Made by a program: the position numbers and the translations under genes. Below, piece after piece: positions 47,370 through 59,044 of a stretch of DNA of 64,000 bases. Source of the DNA: Protopterus annectens (taxonomy: Eukaryota > Chordata > Ceratodontiformes > Protopteridae); the NCBI RefSeq assembly GCF_019279795.1, contig NC_056750.1, positions 697,267,894 through 697,331,893 on the forward strand, written 5' to 3'. Numbering within the stretch: position 1 is the first letter of the stretch; the number at the start of each line of letters is the position of its first letter. The notes under the pieces were generated by a model. That model was not told the origin of the DNA and did no database searches. It was given only the letters and a program-made list of their open reading frames with translations.

Positions 47370-48000
47370 TTAACAAGGGGAATGCATATGTATTGTGCCA
47401 ACAGCACTAGAGTAAGTTATGTAGTGTATATAAAGGTATGAGTACAAAGTCAAGCATCCAATCTTCAGAAAACCTTTTCCCTTTTTACAGTTCTCTATTA
47501 TGGCTTTATTTAGCAACAAATGATCCTTTGTCCATATGACCTTCTTTTGTTCCCCTTTTGTTCTATTGCCAAAATTGTGTTTTTTTTCTAAATGACTATA
47601 AACGCTGTTTGCACCAATTCCAGTGTATAGTTTGTATATTGTCAGAAGGTCAGTTATTGGTCTATAATTTGTAGGATGGCTTGCAGGTCCACTCTTGAGG
47701 AGTAGTATCACTATTCCTGTTCACCACGTCAGTGTCTGTTTGGGATCTGCATAAAAGTAATTCTTACTCTGTGCTAAATCTTTGTGTAAAGATGTTAATA
47801 CCTTTAGCCAAAACGTAGGTACCGCACGTGGACCCATTTGGAAGCTTTTCTTAATTTTGTCTTAATTTCTCTTGCCATTGCTTCATCCTATTTCATATCC
47901 TCTGTAAAAATGTACTGATTCATTGGGTGGCATTTTCATTGCTGTGACTCTCTGCCCTTTGGCCCTATTTCCCTGTGAGATACTGCCCTGATCACTGAGA
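47370..48000 (-). pseudogene. RT fragment of another LINE clade
   Basis: Minus strand: GPDNVHGFWLKAL-like and MARKIKTKLRKASKW islands (47.95-47.75 kb), then SGPASHPTNYRPITDLLTIYKLY (about 47700-47620), SHLEKKHNFGNRTKGEQKK, and WTKDHLLLNKAIIENCKK (about 47545-47480). The 'NYRPIT-L-TIYKL' and 'KD-LLL-KAI-E-CK' signature resembles LINEs of the R4/Hero-type, restriction-like-endonuclease group and is not CR1 or L2. The clade is a tentative call. The catalytic AFD and DD boxes are missing. Confidence 0.6.
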
Positions 48001-49650
48001 CTTACAGTAATTTGTCTCATTACATTCCACATGATTAAAAAAGTATATGCTATAGTTTTCTTGTTGTGGATCTAGCTAAATCAGTAACAGGTAAATTTAC
48101 ATGCATGTTCTTTGTTGCATTTCACCTGCGCACTGCAGCTGTGATGAAGCAAGCAGTCTTGCCTGTGTGATCAGGAAAATTATTACACAAATTTAGTTAC
48201 ATAAATTATCTTCTCAGAAATTCTGTTTCTGAAGGTCAGTAATAGAAGAGGCTCATTTTCTACTCAGAATTATTTTTTTTTTTTATTATTATCACTCTAC
48301 ATCTACTGTAATTCAGACTGATAACATATTTCGGTACTTATGTATTATCGCAACCAGATTTTGGCTGTCACTAGTGGTTGCTTCACGATCGTTGAAGGTG
48401 TTCGTTAAAGTTGTCAAACATTTTTATAATGTGTCTATTTGTACCCCAAGTGTCTGATGTCTTTACTGTTATCAATAAAATAGAAAAAACAAAGTCTTCT
48501 GTTGTATCAAGGCCCTTTAGCCCAAGCATATTTATCATGTAAAGACCGGCTGCTGCATGCTCCTTTCCCACCACATACTAAAATTCAACCACGGAATGAG
48601 CTGTCAGCATCATCAGAGCAGTAAAAAAATCAATGATCGCTGAAGTAGTACATGTATATCTTTGAACATGCCACCTTCACACATCAAAAACATCAGTACT
48701 ACCAACTTTCTCACTGCACAACAACCATAGAATGAACTGTTAATATCTTCCACCTTCACAATTCCAAACCATCAATAATCGGAACTTTGTCATTGCAATG
48801 CTTCTTTTCAAGACCAATTACACCACTGTTAAAAATAAACAGTTTACAAATACAACCTTTTCTGTGTCTGCATTTACTTACTATGTATTATTTCTCTGAA
48901 GGATTCATTACAGTTAAAATATTCCAGTCTGTGTTATGACAGCAGCCATAATAACTCAAACGTGTCTGTAATGCACACAAAACAGCAAGAGGGAATTTAT
49001 TGTTCCTGTCCCTGATACTTAACCACTGTAATTTGACAGCAGAAAATACTTTGAAGATCACTTCTAAGCCTTACATGCACTCGTTTCTCTTGAACTATGT
49101 GAATTTTGTGACTGCCAAAATCTGGTTGTAATAATATGGAAGTACCCATATTTCTTAAGGCAGATTCTGGAAAAAAATGAGGAGGCATCTTAATGAAAAG
49201 AGAATGAAGTACATTTTTAATTCACAGATATGTGTTGCTGGGATTGATATTATTGGGAATTCAATGATGCACAGGAAGCTAATAAAAAAATTATAAAGTG
49301 GATGGCTGGTATTATCTGCTACTGACTTAGTACAAACAATATAAAACTTAAGGTAAGGAGGTTATTATTTTTTTATGTATTAAACCATTGAGTGGGCTAA
49401 TTCAGAGACCTCTTTCTGTAAAACCTGGGTCACAAGAACAGGAGTAAACACCGTATATAATTTTGCATACTTTGTCATACTTCTCTAGTATGTTTTTCAA
49501 AACTATGTTTGATAAGATTTAAAAAAATGTAAAAATATTTACAGAAATCTGTCCTTTTCTCTGTCATCTGGTCTGTATGTAGGGATCTGCTTCAGATGAT
49601 TGATTTTTTAAAATGTCAAAATTCATATAGTCAAGGCAATATGATAGACA
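48000..49650. other. No recognisable gene
   Basis: AT-rich DNA with a T-rich run near 48270. No motif recognised on either strand. Confidence 0.4.
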
Positions 49651-49654
49651 TTTT

Positions 49655-49730
49655 AAAAACGTGAACTACAACCTAAGAGGACAAACAACAATTTTGCAAG
49701 GGGGGCACCATACACCCCAACACCTCCTGC

Positions 49731-49802
<72 letters not shown>

Positions 49803-49960
49803 AAAAATAAAGGATCACATCACACTTCAGTGGGGGAAAAGGCAAATTCCCCAATCCCCCATGCACTATGATCAGAGTACAAACAGTCTGATATTTTAAA
49901 ATGTTGATCATATGGTATCAACCATATACATTTCAACATTTTGAAAAGTCAGTTATCTGA
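49655..49960. mobile_element. Hairpin-rich foldback element, copy B
   Basis: Related to copy A at 34.8-35.1 kb: shared GGGGGCA...CACCCC-ACACCTCCTGCTA, a GGGGGA/TCCCCC hairpin near 49833-49860, and a last hairpin with ATATGGT/ACCATAT inside AAAATGTTGAT/TCAACATTTT (49896-49945). A (TA)n tract of ~66 bp has expanded in the middle. Confidence 0.55.
49735..49800. repeat. (TA)n microsatellite
   Basis: About 66 bp of perfect TA repeats inside foldback copy B, at the place where copy A has CTTAAATATACC. Confidence 0.97.
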
Positions 49961-51374
49961 AGTAGACCCATATATAGACACCTTTAATACAACAGATCAA
50001 CCAGCAGGTTTTTTTCAGATTTTGGAGAATACCAGAGTAGTCAGAGAAATCCTATGAAGAAATGAAAGCAACATGCAGACTGCATCTAGACCATGACTAG
50101 AGAGCCAGACTGAATGTCGGACACCAGAGCTATAAAAAAACAAACCTTACCACAGATCCACATCTAAGTTTATATTTTATATATTAAGTTTTTAGTATGC
50201 AGCTATAGCTTCCTGAGTCACGTATACCCAATCTTCATTTGTTGTTAGGAGTGGGTATCACAATCTCCTTATCTGCTGATAATTCATGATTCACATAATT
50301 GCCTTTAAATCCTAATAATTTCTTGTTCTTAAGTGTTCTATTCAAAACTGTTGTCTGAAACCAATCGATGTGAGGAGCTCCAAGTAAGAAAATGTATTTC
50401 TGACTAGAAAAAAAAAAGCTGATCTGATTTTACAGAAAAATATAATTTACTGTTTTGATTGCCTGTTAAAAAGAATTTGATGCCTTTTTCCAAAGATTCA
50501 GAATGTTTGCTTACAAAAGTCCTCAGTGCAGTCATGCCTGTCAAGAAAGACATATCTGCCAGTATGTCAAGACAAGTCAAGGCAATCTTACTGAGAAGGC
50601 TGAGAAGTTACAGCTGTTAAGAGCCACATTGCATCAGCAGCGAAAATAAACATTGATAACACTGAAACTGCTCATGTGGACACTGGAGATTCAAAAATAA
50701 AATTTAAACCTATATTCAAGATACAGCAACACAAATATGATTGATAAACAGGATGATCAATAAACTAACATGAAAAATTATATTTAATTTTATGGTTTTC
50801 CTGAAGGAAATGGAAACAAAGATTTGGTACGACTTACTTAACAACCAAGACCACTTTACTACTGTTTACAGTTAGTTTTCTTTATTTAATCTTCAGACAA
50901 AACTGGAATAAGACCAACTAGAGAAAATACTCCAGTATTTTTCAGGCTCCAAAATTGGAATGATAATAACTATATCACTCTCATCATGTCAACAGTGAAA
51001 GAATACTAGCCACTTGTGAACTAAACAGTAAACACATCTTACCTCAATATTCTCTCCCACAACTTCAGAAAGTAGCCTGAATAAGGCTACAATATGCCTT
51101 ACAATAATCTAATTGCTTTTAGAGAAGCAGAATAAAAATAAAATGGAGAGGTTACAAACTTTATTTAGAGGACTCCCAAAATCACCAACTCGGGAATGTA
51201 CAGTTTAGTAAGAAAAGTCTAAAAATGTAAAAGAATAATATTAAATGTGTTCGCCACAAGCAATGCAACTGATCCAAATAAAATTCACTATACCTGACTG
51301 AATATATTTTGGCTGAATTCAGTCAGATGAAACAAACTGAATGACTGACAAAAAAACTGCACCTCCATATTACC

Positions 51375-51432
<58 letters not shown>

Positions 51433-51990
51433 TAAATAGAAAGACAGATAGTTAAATAGGATCCCCTAATTTAGTTAACTGTTGTTGTCAACATCTGTTT
51501 AGTCAACACAATTGGGTTGACTAAAGAGATGGTTGACAGGTCTGCAAGATTAACAGTCCATGAGGAGGCAAACATTCCCTTCCCTGGGGATTGTTTTATC
51601 ATGGAGTTTGTATATATGATTAGCAGATAGTGTGGTGGTGCAAGGTTTTTGACTTTTTCTAGATTTACTTGCATACTTCGAGTGTATTCCTCAGCACATT
51701 TATAGTGACATCTTTAAATATGCATTGTTGACCTTTTGTGTCAAAGTTAGTGACAGTGACATGGGTATTTTGATCATTTTAAGTATACTGATAACATATC
51801 TGTCGGTCTATCTATATAGTTATTAATATACTATTGAATATTATCTCTAAAACTTCATGGCAGTTGCACACAAATATATGTGCATTAAAATCTTAAATTG
51901 TCCTTATATGCCAATAAATGACTTTGCATTTTCAAAGTCTTATACATTTTACATATGCCAATACATCCTGTGTTTAAGTTTTATGACACA
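49960..51990. other. No recognisable gene; (GATA)n tract
   Basis: AT-rich DNA without recognised coding motifs apart from the tetranucleotide microsatellite at 51375-51434. Confidence 0.4.
51375..51434. repeat. (GATA)n(GACA)n microsatellite
   Basis: About nine GATA units followed by about five GACA units and degenerate units to ~51450. Confidence 0.97.
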
Positions 51991-52070
51991 CTAAATAAAA
52001 TTCACTGGAACCACATCAGCACAAAGAATTGGTACAAGGAATAAAATCCAGTATTTATTTCACAACTTAA

Positions 52071-52094
52071 GTTTCACTTACAAAGCTTCATCAG
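52071..52094 (-). ncRNA. Hammerhead-like motif (PLE 3' end)
   Basis: Minus strand CTGATGA, a short weak stem (AGCTT...AAGT) and GAAAC, about 120 nt after the ORF end. Same place and order as in the other PLE copies. Stem II is imperfect, so it is probably a decayed ribozyme. Confidence 0.35.
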
Positions 52095-52199
52095 ACATAT
52101 AAAGATCAAGTATAAAACAGTTTAAATAGTTTAAAAACAGTCACATAATGAATTAAGTCCTCTGATACAATTGTTTCAACAGCAGTTTTAAAGACACAG

Positions 52200-54320
52200 T
52201 TTCATTTAAGCCTGGTAAAATGTGAGCTTTAAGTCTTAAAATATATTTAAATTCCTCCAGTTCAGTATGCTGTATCAAACCACCACCACCTATAGATTCA
52301 TTAAGTTTAAACAGAATCATGAATTAAAAATAATGTGTGGCATCATTGTCAAAAATATGTTTGCAAAGTGCATTAGTACTTCATTTTCTGTTAATTTCAG
52401 ATAAATGGCTACTTATACAGTCCTTATGTTTTCTGTTGGTTTCTCCAATGTAGTATACACTACATGATTGACATGTAGCTAAGTATATAACATTCCTAGT
52501 ATCACAACTCCGATAAACATGCATATTAAATACCATTCCAGTAACATGATGGACACAATTCTTAACAGTGTTAATGCGCAAACAGTATACACATTTGTTG
52601 CATGTTATGTGTCCCTGTGTTGTTGGTCCTAAAGGAAGTAATGCTTCTGGGTTGTTCTTTATAGCACAATTTGTATTTTAAGTTACTATATCTTTTGTAG
52701 CCAAAAGTTGGTCTGTCACCTATACAGTTTCTTATTTCAGGAATAGCTGACATTATTGGCCAATATTTATTAATTATAGATTTAATAGCACTGGTATTTT
52801 GATTAAATGTAAGCATACATCTTTTAAATTTTTATAGCAATTTTTTCTTTATATTTATTACTGTTCTCTATATTACATTGAGAAGAAAAAGTAGGTATTG
52901 TGTCAGTGTTACATCCTTGGATAAAGCTACTTTTGATGTTAGATCTATCACTATTCTTATAACCTCTGTGAAGAAATTCATCAGCTGTATTATTTAACTG
53001 AGATATATGTTGATCATCCATGTGCAACCTAGCAAGGCATTTCATTTGACTTTTTATCATGTTGTTAAAGAACAAAGGTGGATGCATGCTTTTTCAGTGC
53101 AGGTATTTGTTCCTTTTCACAGGCTTCTTTAATAATTTAGTATCCAGAGTGCCTGTCCCTGTCTTGGTTAAATTAATGTCTAAGAAGTCAATAGTGTGTA
53201 AGGATATTTCTTTCTTAAATCTTAAATATTCAGTACAAGTGTTCATTGAATCAAAAGACAAGTTAAATTCATACAATGTTCCTGTCCATACAAGAAGCAG
53301 GTCATTCACAAACCAACATTTAAAAAAAAAACAAATTTCTATAGCTAGACATGACATACTCAACTTCTCATATGAACATCACAGTATTCGCATAGGTATT
53401 TGCTACAGGTGTGCCCATGGCACCACTTGTATTGTGCTGGTACATCTGTGTTTGAAATAAAAAAAATATTGTTTTCTAAAACAATGTGTAGTAAATCACA
53501 GAGGTGCTGTATCTTGGCATCATTCGTCTGTGAATATTCATTCAAAAAGCATTTAATGTTGTCAATACCAGTGCTATTGGGTATGCATGTAAATAAAGAA
53601 TCAACATCTATGGTAATCAGAAAGTAGTTGGTAATGTCCTTATCCTTGGACCATGCATATAATTCTTTGAGAAAGTGTGAAGAATCTTTTGTGATGGTAT
53701 GTGCTAAATGTAAACATTTTTCCAATTCTAGATCAATATATTTGGAGGTGGGTTCTGTAACCCATCCCCTTGCAGAGACAATTGGTCTCAATGGCGGTCT
53801 TCTCTGCAATTTGTGCAATTTAGGAATCCCATATATGAAGGGTGTGATTGGTAATATGATGGTAAGACAGTTAAATCAAAATCTATTGAACTTGCATTAT
53901 TCATTTCAAGTATTATGTTATTAACCTTCTTGATAATGTTATTTCGTTCAGCTCTAGTGATCTTTCTATAGTCTTTAGAATTATGTATTTCATGCATATT
54001 TAGCATGTAGTAATCTGTGTCAATCACTGCAGTTCAGCATTTTAATAATTTGATTGTTTGTTATAAAAGAATTTATAGAACCATACTTATCATTATTCAA
54101 CTCATAAAAGACAATTTCTGTTGGCTCTGGAATAGTGAATATATATCATGTTCTAGAGCCTTCTCAAAAGCTTGTGTGACTGGATTAAAATTATGTATAT
54201 AAATGCTCTTTCTTCTGAGTACTGTGTTATCATTTACACTCTCCATTCCAAATGCTATACTCAGGTTTAAAGACCTAGCAAAATATTTAACATCTGTGAT
54301 ATGTCCACAGTGCAGGCAGA
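52200..54320 (-). pseudogene. PLE RT + GIY-YIG endonuclease, broken
   Basis: Minus-strand order: pre-RT region RRKSIYIHNFNPVTQAFEKA (about 54.22 kb); PSYMGFLNCTNCREDRH; RPIVSARGWVTEPTSKYID (53.78-53.72 kb); LITIDVDSLFTCIPN with the first Asp (53.61 kb); CWFVNDLLLVWTG (53.3 kb), where the catalytic FVDD has become FVND; FKKEISLHTIDFLDINLTKTG; FGYKRY; and VIYLATCQSCSVYYIGETNRK (52.51-52.44 kb), the GIY-YIG core. Frameshifts fall near 53.37, 53.09, 52.82 and 52.57 kb. The protein would combine nicking and reverse transcription in the nucleus; this copy is inactive. Confidence 0.87.
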
Positions 54321-54671
54321 TACAAATGTAAGTCCCTTACTGAGTACTGCCATCTCATGTGCACATTAATTTCATACCTGGAGAGATTAAAACCCAGTCC
54401 ATATTTATGATTTAGGTTTTCTGTAGAGTCTTCATGGTCGGCCGTTGATATTGCTTTATGCCTCCTTGGTGATCATTGCATTGGTTCTTCTTCCTTTTCC
54501 ATTGTTGTGCAAATGGAAGGGGTAAATCCTGTAGCTATGGAAAATCCAGTGGGTTCAGTGCTGTAATGATATTTGGATCAATGAGCATCTCAGTCTGCTG
54601 TGTAACTGGCAATGCTTCAGTTATCTTCCACTTGTGGATTCCCCTAACAAATTAGGGAACTTCCTTTCCAT

Positions 54672-55115
54672 TTGGACCATGCAAACATTTGTCCAGTTTT
54701 TAAGTCATTGAAGTCTCTCAGTAATTTCTCAAAAATTAATAAACATGTTAATGTGAATTATGACACTAACAGTGTTATATACTTAGCTACATGTCAATTA
54801 TGTAATGTATACTATGTTGGAAAAAAACAACAAAAAACCTACGGACTGTACAAGTAGCCATTTATCTGAAAATAACAGAAAATTACATACTAATGCACTT
54901 TACAACATATTCTTGGCAGTGATGCCACACATTATTTTAAATTCATGATTCTCTTTAAACTTACTGAATCTATACATGGTGGTGATTTAATACAACATAC
55001 TGAACTGGAGGAATTTAAAAGGACGTTAAGACTTAAAGCTCACATTTTACCAGGCTTAAATGAAACTGTCTCTTTAAAACAATTGTTGAAACAATTACAT
55101 AAGAGGGCTTAATTC
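54672..55115 (+). pseudogene. PLE GIY-YIG endonuclease fragment in pseudo-LTR
   Basis: HANICPVFKSLKS, then SVIYLATCQLCNVYYVGK (54770-54825), the GIY-YIG core, homologous to the motif at 52.5 kb. After a frameshift the tail ILPGLNETVSLKQ and a stop near 55110 follow. The RT is absent. Confidence 0.8.
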
Positions 55116-55171
55116 ATCATGTGACTGTTTTAAAACTATTTAAACTGCTTTTGTGTTTGATCTTTATATAC

Positions 55172-55195
55172 CTGATGAAGCTTTTTACATGAAAC
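55172..55195 (+). ncRNA. Hammerhead-like motif (PLE pseudo-LTR)
   Basis: CTGATGA...GAAAC, about 60 nt after the coding end. Stem II is decayed in this copy. It is the inverted counterpart of 52071-52094. Confidence 0.35.
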
Positions 55196-55378
55196 TTTTA
55201 AGTTACGAAATAAGTATTGGATTTTATTCCTTGTAACAGTTTTTTGTGCTAACGTGGTTCCAGTGAATTTTATTTATCATTTACTGTTTTATGTTTCTTA
55301 TTTTCACTGGACTCATCACTGGATTACATTTTGTTTTTGTTTTTGATTCTCTCTCTCTTCTGGTTGTATCCATTGGAC

Positions 55379-55920
55379 ATGAGCAACACAGCATTACCAT
55401 CCACGAGTGGAATGCCTATGAGAGGATTAACTGCTGTCTCTGAACTGCTTGAAATTTCTGTAAATCCCTTATTGAATTTTGCTGAAGAAATGCATGGTTT
55501 ACATAATATAAGGGATGACTCTATACTACAATATAAAATGAAGGGTGATGCTTTTGAGAACAAACTGCAATTTAAAAAAAAATTACAATGGCAGCACTTA
55601 TGTTTTGATACTTATCTAAAGCACAAAATTGTGCTGAGAGATTTATGGCTACTAAAGACATCTACACATGGATCCAAATATTCAGACCTGCTGAAACACT
55701 GGCAAGTATTGAATTTAAAATGTTCACTACAGTATATGCAATTAATGAACAACTTCTTCCAGCCATTAGAAGTATCACTTTGTAGTGAAACAAAAAAAAA
55801 CACTTTATTATGAACTGGTTGATAAAGTTGAACTTAATCAGGATTATAATTTATTATATAAAGCTATAGACAGGGTGAAGACATTTGAAATTAAGCTGAT
55901 CGAAATGAAGAAAATAAAAT
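55379..55920 (+). pseudogene. PLE N-terminal domain
   Basis: From ATG at 55379 (MSNTALPSTSG) the frame is open to a T-run/A-run frameshift near 55.79 kb. It then continues in another frame (YYELVDKVELNQDYNLLYKA) to a stop at 55919. The CFDTYLKHKIVLRDLW segment followed by a CS--LM-L-like part resembles the N-terminus of vertebrate PLE proteins. RT and endonuclease do not follow. Function of this domain is unknown; it is probably helical. Confidence 0.6.
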
Positions 55921-56520
55921 GAATGAGAGATTTCAATGACTTCAAAACTGGACAAATATTTGCATGGCACGATCAGAAAGGAAGTTCCTTATTATGTCAG
56001 GAGAATTCACAACTGGAAGAGAATTTATTTGACATTTGTTGACTGGGTGTATCCGACCGGGCAAGAGCCCCTTTTCAGCAGAGGCCTGGGAATAAAATCT
56101 CCAGAGATAAAAATGAAACAGCAATTTAAACAATAAATAATGCAATAGGTAGGTATCTGATTAACAAAAAAAAGCATGTTTAACATTAGCAAAACCAATG
56201 ACAAATAGTGCTCCAGTTGGCAAATAATAAATCATGAAACAAAAGGGGCTAACTAGTACTGATAGAAAGGGAAGACATTCAAAATATTGATGAATAAGTT
56301 AGTACTTAGTATCACAGATGTAGAAATTATTTCAGAGGAAGTATGGAAGACAAGTATGGATAGAGAAAAAATATTGGTAAGGAAGAAAATTAAGTAAAAA
56401 AAAAAGGAATAAGGAAAACTGGGTTAGACCAAACTGCAGAAGTGTGAGAACCAAATACTCCATAATAAAACCACTGGTATATTGATGCTGTAGAAAATGC
56501 TGGTAGTTCACAAAGTAAAG
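55921..56520. other. No recognisable gene
   Basis: Short gap between two PLEs with A-rich runs; nothing recognised. Confidence 0.4.
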
Positions 56521-56559
56521 CAAAAAAGTTTATTGTAAGACAATAGAAAGCTGGTAAGC

Positions 56560-56590
56560 GCTTTCATCCTCAACAAAAGAACTTCATCAG
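56560..56590 (-). ncRNA. Hammerhead-like motif (PLE 3' end)
   Basis: Minus strand CTGATGA, about 18 nt of poorly paired stem II, then GAAAGC. Same relative place as in the other PLE copies; probably decayed. Confidence 0.3.
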
Positions 56591-56879
56591 ACAAATTAAA
56601 ATCAAACACAGAACACATTTTAAAGACTCCCTTTGTGCTTCACATGATAGTAGCCACTCCCCCTATGTAACAGAAATTTAAAAGGGCAATACAAACTGTG
56701 ATGTCAATGACAAAATGTTAAATAAATACATTTTAATAGATATAAAAAATATAGAAAATATATAAAAAAGATCATCCACTTCACAATTTTTTTAAAAGAG
56801 CAATGAATAAATATATAAATAAATATATAAGTATATAAATAAATAATCATCTGTTTAAAGCTCTCAATTTTAAAAGGGA

Positions 56880-58325
56880 ATTAATGGAGAGTGATTCATT
56901 TAAACCTGGCCAGTTGTTCACATTTAATAACAGCTGCCAGTATAATTCTTTCTTTTCTAGTAAGGCAGACCATGCACCTCCCCTGATAACCATCGCGACA
57001 CCATCAATAACAAAAAAAAATTAAAAGTGTGGTCACTGTTCTCTGAGGTATGTTTATACAAAGCATTTGTCTCTTTGCCTGTTCTTATTTCATACAAATG
57101 TTCATATATTTAATTTTTAAATTTTCTGTCAGTTTTTCCAATGTAAAAACAATCACATAGGTTATAGAGGGCACAATAAATAATACATTCAGAGTTACAG
57201 TTATACTTATTTTTGATATGAATCTTAGTGTTGTTGATCATAAATACTGTTCCTTTCTTTATAAAGGGACAGTATCGACACATACCACACTTCAACATAC
57301 GTCCATTCGAAAAATGATTCACAGCATGTCCTTTCTTGAAATTTATTTTTAAAATTTCTAACTTTTCTAAAAATAACAGTAGGTTGTTCATCAATATGTG
57401 CTCTGATACTTCGGTCATGTGTTAGAATTGACCTATTTTTACTCAAAATATGTTTAATATCAGGGCTATCAATTGTGTATGTAGAAATGAATGACGTATT
57501 ATAATCTTTTCCTGTAAAAACAGAGTTTAGGGGTGCAACATTCACTGTGTGTGTTACATCCAATGAAACCTCAGATAAAAGAGGTATATAAAAATTTCTT
57601 TATCTCTTATTTACTATCTCTAAAAGGACATCATTAACAAGTCTCAATGGGTAGTACCTCTTTAAAAACATATCTTTTAAGGTATCACATTCATCTAAAA
57701 AATCTTCTGAAAGTGATACCATATGGGCAGCCCGTACAAACTGTCGCTTAATAATAGCTTTTTTCTGTTTCTGAGGGTGGATGATACTATAATAACGTAG
57801 TGAATTTGAATATGTGTCCTTTTGATATATTTTAGATATAAGCCTACTATTCTGGTAATCCTTAATTAATTTAATATCAAGGAAGGCTATCTCATGCAAG
57901 TTAAATGAATATGTAAATCTTAAAATTGAAGTGGTGGAATCTAAATATCTAATGTTGTTGTTGTATCTTTTGTCTTTTCCCGGTTAGGGGTCGCCACAGT
58001 GGAACTCCGGTCCGCTAATGATTGGCAGTAGATTTTTACGTAACGAGTTGCCAGCCCTGACGTACAACCTTCAACGAAGGTACGCCCATTCAGGCATGTC
58101 ACCACACAGAAGACGTTTTAGCTGAGAATCGAACCGGACAACGTCTTACTGTGAGGCAACAGTGCTACTGCAGCACCACCACTGCAGCACTAATAAGAGC
58201 ATAGGGACCATCCCATAAAATAAAAAGGTCATCCAGGAATCGTGTATAATATTTAATCTGCTTGTAAAAGTCAGAAGGAAACAAATATTTCTTCTCCCAC
58301 TGTAAAACCACTATGTTAGCATAAA
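56880..58325 (-). pseudogene. PLE RT C-terminal part and GIY-YIG endonuclease
   Basis: Minus strand: VVLQWEKKYLFPSDFYKQ and YTRFLDDLFILWDGPYAL (58.31-58.20 kb), with the catalytic LDD intact. After the SINE come LRFTYSFNLHEIAFLDIKLI (57.93-57.87 kb) and LKDMFLKRYYPLRLVND (57.67-57.63 kb). Later KGHAVNHFSNGRMLKCGMCR, CPFIKKG and CIIYCALYNLCDCFYIGKTDRK (57.19-57.13 kb) form the Cys-rich linker and GIY-YIG core. Frameshifts separate the pieces near 57.6 and 57.3 kb. Confidence 0.85.
57952..58190 (-). mobile_element. tRNA-derived SINE
   Basis: On the minus strand the head reads GTAGCACTGTTGCCTCACAG (A-box-like) and GGTTCGATTC (a perfect B box, about 58136-58127), the RNA polymerase III promoter of a tRNA-derived SINE. 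The tail has CACTGTGGCGACCCCTAACC and ends in (ACA)n. CTAAT on both sides (57945-57950 and about 58190-58195) may be the target-site duplication. Head and tail sequences of this type are common in fish and lobe-finned fish genomes. Confidence 0.75.
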
Positions 58326-59015
58326 GACCACAACACATAAACACACAAAAACATACTTGGAGGCTCTAAATAAAAATCTGCCTAAGCAGCAGTGACCTCC
58401 AAAACAGACACCCAAGCAACCGCTACCCCAAAACAAAACACATACAACACATAGCCCACAAAGCCAGTGTGCCGAACAGTCACAGCCCTTAAGGCTAAAC
58501 AACACACCTGATACACTTGTAATAGGTAACTCTACAGGCTAAACAAGGAGAAGGTCACGGTGAGATGCCTGTCGGGTGCTAGGATCCGCCACATAACACA
58601 AGCACTCAGGTCACTCCAAGGCAAGTACAAATATGACTCAGTCATTGTCCATGCTGGTGTGAATGACCTGAGATGTACCTCCCTGGACTACATGAAAAGA
58701 GACATAGAGGAGCTCTCTGAGCATGTAGCCCAGGCCGGCATGACCCTGACCTTGAGTAGCATCTTACCCTCACCAAGAATGATGCCACAATATGAAGTCA
58801 AGATGATGAATTTCAACAATTGGCTTAAGTATTGGTGTCATTCAAAGGGGATCCAATGCCTGTCAGCCTGGGATGACATGCTCGACAAGCCACGATGCTT
58901 CGCTAGGGACGGCTTGCACCTGTCACCCCTGGGCGTTCGGATATTGGCAAAGGCTCTTGTTACCACCATAGTGCCTTTTTTAGGCAAGGCTCAAAAGACA
59001 AACCCACCTCCATAG
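58325..59015 (+). pseudogene. CR1 copy 2 ORF1, esterase part
   Basis: 5'-truncated ORF1. VIGNS near 58518 is the remains of the catalytic-Ser block (GDS in the family), and a short deletion there also shifts the frame. From 58560 to 59015 the frame is open: VIVHAGVNDLRCTS (GxND block) and CFARDGLHLSPLG (Asp and His of the triad). This is an SGNH-hydrolase fold as known for vertebrate CR1 ORF1. The role in retrotransposition is unclear; membrane or lipid ester binding has been suggested. The Cys-rich N-terminal region is absent. Confidence 0.8.
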
Positions 59016-59044
59016 GTATCACAAGGGATAAGAAACTAAGAGTA

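Larger units (their letters stand above)
51990..54665 (-). mobile_element. Penelope-like element, minus strand
   Basis: A PLE with RT and GIY-YIG endonuclease on the minus strand and a 3' end at about 51990. The 5' part abuts the 5' side of an oppositely oriented PLE at ~54.67 kb. It belongs to the same family as the plus-strand PLE at 62.5-64.0 kb. Broken by frameshifts. Confidence 0.88.
54670..55920 (+). mobile_element. Penelope-like element 5' end: pseudo-LTR plus ORF start
   Basis: 54672-55280 is a PLE 3' portion (endonuclease to 3' end). It is followed head to tail by the N-terminal part of a PLE ORF (55381-55920). Complete PLEs are known to begin with such a pseudo-LTR derived from an upstream partial copy, so this is the 5' end of a plus-strand PLE truncated at ~55.92 kb. 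Its left part is an inverted copy of the 3' end of the adjacent minus-strand PLE. Confidence 0.75.
56520..58325 (-). mobile_element. Penelope-like element, minus strand, cut by a SINE and by CR1
   Basis: A minus-strand PLE of another subfamily: RT end, linker, GIY-YIG endonuclease and 3' end. The RT is interrupted at 57952-58190 by a SINE. Its upstream part is lost at about 58325, where CR1 copy 2 begins. Confidence 0.85.

Noticed and set aside
49666-49911. Open frame with an Ile-Tyr repeat
   Set aside because: It is translation of the (TA)n tract inside the foldback element.
58311-58505. Minus-strand open frame rich in Cys and Val
   Set aside because: It is antisense to CR1 ORF1 sequence.
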